NCBI GenBank assembly: GCA_003152015.1
Contig: PLZF01000043.1
Span: forward strand, 1-64,000
Length of the DNA: 64,000 nucleotides
From: Acidimicrobiaceae bacterium
GTDB lineage: Bacteria; Actinomycetota; Acidimicrobiia; Acidimicrobiales; RAAP-2
Direction: 5' to 3'
Below are positions 58,631 through 64,000 of the stretch, one piece after another. Position 1 is the first letter of the stretch. Every line of letters begins with the position of its first letter. The notes beneath the pieces were generated by a model, which saw only the letters and a program-made list of their open reading frames with translations, was not told the DNA's origin and searched no databases. Made by a program: the position numbers and the translations under genes.

Positions 58631-61600
58631 ATGGATAACACCATCGGATCAGACGTCTCAGGGGGATCCAACCCGGCGCGCCCGGCCACCACAACTGGGG
58701 CGTTCGGACCCAACGCGTGGCTGGTCGAGGACATGTATGACAGTTACCGTGCCGACCCGACGTCGGTATCGGCGTCGTGGCGGGAGTTCTTCACCGACTA
58801 TCGACCGGCGGTGACTCCGGCGGGCGGCGCTCCGGCGGGCGGCGCTCCGGCACCTGCCGCACCTGCGCCCGCTCCAACCCCGGCGAAGTCGGCTCCGGCC
58901 GCGAAGACCAGCCCACCTAGTGCCGCGTCCAATGGCACGTCGGCGGGGGAGAAGGTCACCCCGCTCCGTGGTGCCGCCGGTCGCATTGTCATCAACATGC
59001 AGGCCTCCCTCGAGGTGCCCACCGCCACCAGTGTGAGGGTGGTGCCGGCCAAGCTCTTGGAGGTCAACCGCACCATCATCAACAACCAGCTGTTGCGCGC
59101 TACCGGAGGCAAGGTCAGCTTCACCCACCTCATCGGGTATGCGGTGGTGAAGAGCCTGGTGGCGGTTCCCGCCATGAACGCCAGCTTTGTGGCCGATTCG
59201 GACGGCAAGGGAACCCCCGGGGTGATCCGGCATCACCATGTGGGCCTCGGCCTGGCCGTGGACGTGGAGAAGTCCGACGGTTCACGCACCCTGATGGTGC
59301 CGTGCATCACCGATGCCGACAGCCGTGACTTCCGTGGCTTCGTGGGTGCCTACGAAGAGTTGGTACGCAAAATTCACATCAACAAGATCTCCCCCGACGA
59401 TTTCGCCGGCACCACTGTCACGTTGACCAACCCGGGCACCCTCGGCACCGTTCAGTCGGTGCCCCGCCTGATGCCGGGTCAAGGGGTCATCGTCGGGGTA
59501 GGAGCGCTCGGGGTCCCCTCCGGCTTCGAAGCCACCGACCCTCATACCCTGGCCGAGCTGGGGGTGGGCAAGACGGTCACCCTCACCTCCACCTACGACC
59601 ACCGCATCATCCAAGGGGCGGAGTCGGGGCTGTTCCTCGCTCACATATCCGAGTGCCTGATGGGGAAGCACGACTTCTACGACGAGGTATTTGCCGCCCT
59701 CGAGATCCCCTACGAGCCGGTGCGGTGGGAGAAGGACACCAACGACACCGAGGACACGGTGGAGGGCATTCACGAGCGCCTGCTGAAACAGGTCCATGTG
59801 CAGACCCTCATCAACATGTACCGGGTACGCGGCCATCTCATCGCCCATCTCGATCCCCTCGATGCCGAATCACCCGATCTTCATCCCGAGTTGGACCCGC
59901 TCCACTATGGCCTCACCATCTGGGACCTGCCCCGCCGCTACGTGGCCGATGGGCTGGCCGGCCAGGGCAACGCCACCCTCGACGAGATCCTCCACACACT
60001 GCGGAACGCCTACTGCCGCACCCTCGGCGTCGAGTACATGCACATTCAGGACCTGGCCCAGAAGCGGTGGATCCAACAGCACGTGGAGGGGGTGTCGTCG
60101 GAGCTATCGCCCGACCAGCAGCGCCACATCCTCGACCGCCTGGGTGCGGCCGAGGTCTTCGAGCGGTTCCTCCACTCCCGCTATGTCGGACAGAAGAGGT
60201 TCGGTTTGGAAGGGGCCGAGTCGGCTATCGTCCTCCTCGACACCATCCTCGACGAGGCGGTGACCGAACGCCTCGTCGAAGCGGTGATGGGGATGTCCCA
60301 TCGGGGCCGGCTCAACGTGCTGGCCAACATCGTCGGGAAGTCCTACCACGAGATCTTTGAAGAGTTCGAGGGCAATCTCGACCCCGAGTCGGTACAGGGT
60401 TCGGGCGATGTGAAGTACCACAAGGGGGCCTCCGGGGTCTTCACCGGTCGCTCGGGTGGCACCATCCCGGTGTCGTTGGCCTCCAATCCCTCCCACCTCG
60501 AAGCGGTGGACCCGGTGGTGGTGGGTATGGTGCGGGCCAAACAGGATGCCCTCGGCGGCGAGCGGGGGAGCGGGAAGCGACTCGAGGATGGCACCGGCGA
60601 GCCGTTCCCGGTGTTGCCGATACTGCTGCACGGCGACGCCGCCTTCGCCGGGCAGGGAGTGGTGGCCGAAACCCTCAACCTGTCAGGTCTGGCCGGTTAC
60701 CGCACCGGCGGGACGATTCACATCGTCATCAACAATCAACTGGGCTTCACCACCGCCCCCGAGGCCGCTCGCACGTCGGTGTATCCGACCGATGTGGCCA
60801 AAATGGTGCAGGCGCCGATCTTCCACGTGAACGGGGATGATCCCGAAGCCTGCGTCCGGGCCGCCCGGCTGGCGTTCGGGTTTCGTCAGACCTTCCACAA
60901 GGACGTGGTCATCGACATGGTCTGTTACCGGCGCCATGGCCACAACGAGGGGGACGACCCCAGCTATACCCAACCGTTGATGTACGCCCTCATCGAGGCC
61001 AAGCGTTCAGTGCGCAAGCTCTACACCGAGGCACTGGTGCGCCGGGGTGACATCACCATCGAGGAGGCAGAGGAAGCACTCGACAGGTTCTCCGCCCGAC
61101 TGCAGGCAGCCCTGGACGAGACCCGGGCCGAGGCGGAGTCGTCGGCCGGCATCACGCCCACCCTCCCGGCCTATTTGGTGCCCGACCTGTCCATCCCGGC
61201 GATCGAGACCGGCGTGGACTCGTCGGTCATCAGCCGCCTGGCCACTGCGGTGAGCTCGGTGCCGGAAGGTTTCGTGATCCATCCCAAACTCGTCCGCCAG
61301 TTCGAGGGCCGGGACAAAGTGGTGGCTGGCGGGGAGGTGGACTGGGCGTTGGGCGAGGCCATGGCGTTCGGGTCTCTGTTGCTCGAAGGCACCAATGTGC
61401 GCCTCACCGGCCAGGACACCCGGCGGGGGACCTTTTCCCATCGTCACGCGGTTCTGGTGGACAACGTCACCGGGGTCGAATACGTCCCATTGGCCCAACT
61501 CGAAGGCGGTCGGTTCACCGTCCTGGACTCACTGCTCTCCGAGTACGCCTGCGTGGGTTTCGAGTACGGCTACTCGGTGGAGGCGCCATCGGATCTGGTG

Positions 61601-62374
61601 GCGTGGGAGGCGCAGTTCGGCGATTTCTGGAACGGGGCCGAGATCATCGTCGACAACTTTCTGGTGGCGGCCGAGGACAAGTGGGACCAGCAGTCCGGGT
61701 TGGTCCTGCTCCTGCCCCATGGGTATGAGGGCCAGGGCCCCGAGCACTCCTCGGCGCGGATCGAGCGCTTCCTCACCCTGTGTGCCCGGGGCAACCTCCG
61801 GGTGACAAATCCCACCACCGCCGCCCAGTACTTCCACCTGCTCCGTGCCCAGGTAAAGCTGGCCGAGCGCCGACCCCTGGTGGTGTTCACCCCCAAGTCG
61901 TTGCTTCGGGCCCGTCAGGCCCGGTCCCCCATCGAGGCCTTCTCCATCGGGTCGTTCGCCGAGGTCCTCGACGATCCGATCACTGCCCGCGAAGGGTTCG
62001 ATCCGTCGGGCGTGACCCGGGTGGTGCTGTGCTCGGGAAAAGTCGCTTACGACGCCATGGGCCGCCGGGACGAACTCGACGGGGCCGGGGGCGGCGTGGT
62101 CGTCGTCAGGGTCGAGCAGCTCTATCCCTGGCCCTCAGCCGAAATCACCGAGGTGCTGGAGCGCTACCCGAATGCCGTCGAGGTGGTATGGCTGCAAGAA
62201 GAGCCCGAAAACATGGGGGCATGGAACTTTGTCCATCTGCATCTGCACTCTCTGCTGCGTGACACCCACTCGTTGACCCACGTGAGCCGGGCGGAGTCGG
62301 CCAGCCCGGCCTCGGGGAGTGCCGCACTCCACCGTTTGGAACAGGACGATCTATTGATCCGCGCCATCGGCTGA
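58631..62374 (+). CDS. kgd: Multifunctional 2-oxoglutarate decarboxylase/dehydrogenase E1-E2 (Kgd)
   Basis: 1247 residues. An N-terminal helix with the E1 sequence NAWLVEDMYDSYRADPTSVS is followed by a Pro/Ala linker (about 60-105). Then comes an E2-type acyltransferase domain (TFDHRIIQG-like TYDHRIIQGAESGLFL) and the full ThDP-dependent E1: LHGDAAFAGQGVVAETLNLS, NQLGFTTAPE, VCYRRHGHNEGDDPSYTQP and GQDTRRGTFSHRHAVLVD. This is the actinobacterial enzyme (SucA/Kgd) that decarboxylates 2-oxoglutarate in the TCA cycle. No lipoyl domain is visible, as usual. It is transcribed alone. Confidence 0.95.
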   Translation: MDNTIGSDVSGGSNPARPATTTGAFGPNAWLVEDMYDSYRADPTSVSASWREFFTDYRPAVTPAGGAPAGGAPAPAAPAPAPTPAKSAPAAKTSPPSAASNGTSAGEKVTPLRGAAGRIVINMQASLEVPTATSVRVVPAKLLEVNRTIINNQLLRATGGKVSFTHLIGYAVVKSLVAVPAMNASFVADSDGKGTPGVIRHHHVGLGLAVDVEKSDGSRTLMVPCITDADSRDFRGFVGAYEELVRKIHINKISPDDFAGTTVTLTNPGTLGTVQSVPRLMPGQGVIVGVGALGVPSGFEATDPHTLAELGVGKTVTLTSTYDHRIIQGAESGLFLAHISECLMGKHDFYDEVFAALEIPYEPVRWEKDTNDTEDTVEGIHERLLKQVHVQTLINMYRVRGHLIAHLDPLDAESPDLHPELDPLHYGLTIWDLPRRYVADGLAGQGNATLDEILHTLRNAYCRTLGVEYMHIQDLAQKRWIQQHVEGVSSELSPDQQRHILDRLGAAEVFERFLHSRYVGQKRFGLEGAESAIVLLDTILDEAVTERLVEAVMGMSHRGRLNVLANIVGKSYHEIFEEFEGNLDPESVQGSGDVKYHKGASGVFTGRSGGTIPVSLASNPSHLEAVDPVVVGMVRAKQDALGGERGSGKRLEDGTGEPFPVLPILLHGDAAFAGQGVVAETLNLSGLAGYRTGGTIHIVINNQLGFTTAPEAARTSVYPTDVAKMVQAPIFHVNGDDPEACVRAARLAFGFRQTFHKDVVIDMVCYRRHGHNEGDDPSYTQPLMYALIEAKRSVRKLYTEALVRRGDITIEEAEEALDRFSARLQAALDETRAEAESSAGITPTLPAYLVPDLSIPAIETGVDSSVISRLATAVSSVPEGFVIHPKLVRQFEGRDKVVAGGEVDWALGEAMAFGSLLLEGTNVRLTGQDTRRGTFSHRHAVLVDNVTGVEYVPLAQLEGGRFTVLDSLLSEYACVGFEYGYSVEAPSDLVAWEAQFGDFWNGAEIIVDNFLVAAEDKWDQQSGLVLLLPHGYEGQGPEHSSARIERFLTLCARGNLRVTNPTTAAQYFHLLRAQVKLAERRPLVVFTPKSLLRARQARSPIEAFSIGSFAEVLDDPITAREGFDPSGVTRVVLCSGKVAYDAMGRRDELDGAGGGVVVVRVEQLYPWPSAEITEVLERYPNAVEVVWLQEEPENMGAWNFVHLHLHSLLRDTHSLTHVSRAESASPASGSAALHRLEQDDLLIRAIG

Positions 62375-62412
62375 AGTTTGTCCCGTCTGATGTGTCGGCC
62401 CGGGTCGACCGG

Positions 62413-63759
62413 TCAGACCAGAAAGTCTTGAGCCAGGGCCATCCACATCTCGGTTGACAACCTGAGGGTCTCGATGTCGACCCGCTCGTCGATCCCATGG
62501 AACATGGCCCCGTACTCCGCCGATCCTATGGCGGGGCTGTGCATCCCGAAGCCGTAGGCCACGCTGCCCAGCGCCCGGTGGTACCGGGCATCGGTTGCCC
62601 CCGCGGTGAGGAACGGGATGTTCTTGGCCCCGGGGTAGAACCCTTCGCTCACCCGCTGCAGCGCGTCCCACAGCGGCGTGTCGATGGGCGACGCCGAGGA
62701 TGGATCAGCGTAGCGGAAGGTGACTTCCACATCATCGGCCAGGTCACCCACCACCTCATCGACCATGGCCCGGACATCGACCAGATCCCACCCGGGCAGG
62801 CTCCGGATATCGATCTGCAACTCGACCCGGTCGGGAATCACGTTGATCTTCGATCCGGCCTCCATCATGGTGGGGGCCATGGTGGTGTGGGTGCAGGCGT
62901 GGGCCTGGCGGGCCAGGCCCAACCGCGGCAGCTCCTCACAGAAGGCATCGATCCGGTCGGGATCGAGGAGCGGCTCGCTGAGCTCGGGTGGGTACCCGAG
63001 CCCGTCGACGAACCGGCGCCAGATCTCGTGCATCTCGGCCTGGGGACGGTACTCGTCGATGCGCCGGACGATCTCTGCCGCCTTGATGAGGGCATTGTCG
63101 GTCCGGAGGGGTTGGGAGGCATGGCCGGGGACACCCTTGACGGTGAGGATGCACCAGTAGATGCCCTTCTCGCCCACGATCACCGGCAGTCGGGTCCCAC
63201 CGTCGGCACCCCGGGTGGGAAACCCACCCGACTCGGTGATCACGTAATCGCTGTTGACCACGTCAGCCTGGTGTTCGCAGAGCCACTTGGCGCCGTGGAT
63301 TCCGGTTGCCTCCTCGTCGGCCACCGCCACGTAGGTGAGGTCGCCTGCCGGGCGAAATCCCTCCAGGGCCAGATGGCGCAGACCAGTGGCCATGGTGGCG
63401 GTGAGGTTCAACATGTCGATGGCGCCCCGGCCCCACACCTCTCCATCGATCAACTCACCGCCGAAGGGGTCGTGGCGCCAGTCCTCCCCGGTGGCCGGGA
63501 CGACGTCGGTATGGCCCAACAAAGTGAGGGAAGGGGCAGACGGATCCGATCCGCGGATCTTGGCCACCAGAGAGGTGCGTCCGGGTTCGGGTTCGAATCT
63601 CTCCATCTCCACGCCGGAGCCGTCGAGGTAGGTGGCCAGCAGGTCGGCGCTCCGGTGCTCGTGGCCCGACGCCACGGTGCCATCGTTCACGCACTCGTTG
63701 CGGATGAGGTGCTGAAGCAGATCGGTCGCCTCACCGGCGAGGGTGCCGTCAGTGGTCAT
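62413..63759 (-). CDS. M20-family metallopeptidase
   Basis: 448 residues. LTLLGHTDVVPATGEDWRHD has the first zinc His and catalytic Asp, GRGAIDMLNLTATM supplies the bridging Asp, VAVADEEATGIHGAKW the catalytic and zinc Glu pair, and GMHSPAIGSAEYG is near the final His. An inserted lid domain is present. The family includes ArgE, DapE, carboxypeptidases and aminoacylases, so the substrate is open. ATG at 63759. Confidence 0.92.
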   Translation of the reverse strand: MTTDGTLAGEATDLLQHLIRNECVNDGTVASGHEHRSADLLATYLDGSGVEMERFEPEPGRTSLVAKIRGSDPSAPSLTLLGHTDVVPATGEDWRHDPFGGELIDGEVWGRGAIDMLNLTATMATGLRHLALEGFRPAGDLTYVAVADEEATGIHGAKWLCEHQADVVNSDYVITESGGFPTRGADGGTRLPVIVGEKGIYWCILTVKGVPGHASQPLRTDNALIKAAEIVRRIDEYRPQAEMHEIWRRFVDGLGYPPELSEPLLDPDRIDAFCEELPRLGLARQAHACTHTTMAPTMMEAGSKINVIPDRVELQIDIRSLPGWDLVDVRAMVDEVVGDLADDVEVTFRYADPSSASPIDTPLWDALQRVSEGFYPGAKNIPFLTAGATDARYHRALGSVAYGFGMHSPAIGSAEYGAMFHGIDERVDIETLRLSTEMWMALAQDFLV

Positions 63760-63948
63760 GTCGCCACCTTAGGACTGCGCGGTGAAGTCGCCCCGATCAG
63801 GGTCTGCACACTGCACTGATCCACAAGTGCGGTGGCGTCCACGTTGTCGGTTTTTGGCACCACTGGGACCGGTGGTCCTTTTGACCTGTTCCGCGGTGCA
63901 GGTCCGAGACCATGTCTGCGCAGAACCCCTTCCGCCAGCCAGTTTATT

Positions 63949-63976
63949 ACGGAAGGATCTACTGATAATCTTCCGT
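63949..63976. promoter_or_regulatory. Inverted repeat just before a gene start at the window edge
   Basis: ACGGAAG (63949-63955) and CTTCCGT (63970-63976) flank 14 bases, immediately upstream of ATG at 63978, whose frame (MRAIPEG...) leaves the window. The rest of 63760-63948 holds no gene. The repeat could be an operator for that gene; identity of the gene cannot be judged from seven codons. Confidence 0.3.
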
Positions 63977-64000
63977 TATGAGAGCAATACCGGAAGGGGA

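Noticed and set aside
58658-59239. Minus-strand frames within the kgd N-terminal linker
   Set aside because: Antisense of the repetitive Pro/Ala linker; no protein features.

Overview
The window is GC-rich, with many GTG starts and ATGA/GTGA stop-start overlaps. It looks like a chromosomal segment of a high-GC actinobacterium, probably of the class Acidimicrobiia. Pointers are an actinobacterial one-piece 2-oxoglutarate decarboxylase/dehydrogenase (Kgd), a PafB/PafC pair of WYL regulators, a CofC/FbiD-type F420 enzyme, an adenylate cyclase resembling mycobacterial Rv1264, an HU protein with a histone-H1-like tail, and type IV pilus genes without the outer-membrane parts PilP and PilQ. The lineage is inferred from gene content only.

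Layout. 1-11.0 kb: a broken PIN gene, a secreted phosphoesterase, then a lipid/sterol-type block (FadD17-like ligase, luciferase-like monooxygenase, isochorismatase-fold protein, FadD19-like ligase). Two sites in this block resemble the KstR operator. dxs and an MFS carrier follow. 11.1-16.4 kb: an intact VapBC-type toxin-antitoxin pair with its palindromic operator, a beheaded transglutaminase-like gene, a hotdog thioesterase, the TldD/TldE peptidase pair and an MNT/HEPN toxin-antitoxin pair. 16.4-30.6 kb: the main type IV pilus locus, holding PilO, a single-chain PilM-PilN fusion, PilT, a prepilin peptidase-like protein with an altered active site, PilB with two N-terminal MshEN-type domains, a second PilT with an extra N-terminal domain, PilC and PilA. 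fmdB, moaC, a proline-rich protein and a small unknown sit among them.

30.6-46.6 kb: a polytopic membrane protein, a decayed RelBE pair, an acyl-CoA carboxyltransferase-like gene, pafBC, then a small mobile-DNA remnant (MobF relaxase without helicase, convergent coupling protein) bordered by AT-rich DNA and an HU-H1 gene. Next come a PIG-L deacetylase with cofC, gpsA with an adenylate cyclase, cobQ, and a frameshifted PIN-like toxin with its antitoxin-like ORF. 46.6-64 kb: mostly housekeeping and catabolic genes: a conserved unknown, a GH38 mannosidase, malonyl-CoA synthetase-like and RNase HII genes, acyl-CoA dehydrogenase, alpha/beta hydrolase, a second HU, queE-queC-queD for preQ0, kgd and an M20 peptidase.

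How it works together. The pilus genes encode a monoderm type IV pilus: PilB drives extension, the two PilT proteins retraction, PilC is the platform and PilMN/PilO the alignment complex. The unusual features concentrate here: the PilM-PilN fusion, the GFGR peptidase motif, the long PilA leader and a sigma-28-like pilA promoter. A second theme is toxin-antitoxin loci at different stages of decay (1-0.3, 11.1-11.8, 15.5-16.4, 32.2-32.6 and 45.9-46.6 kb). No tRNA, rRNA, CRISPR array or intact insertion sequence was seen.
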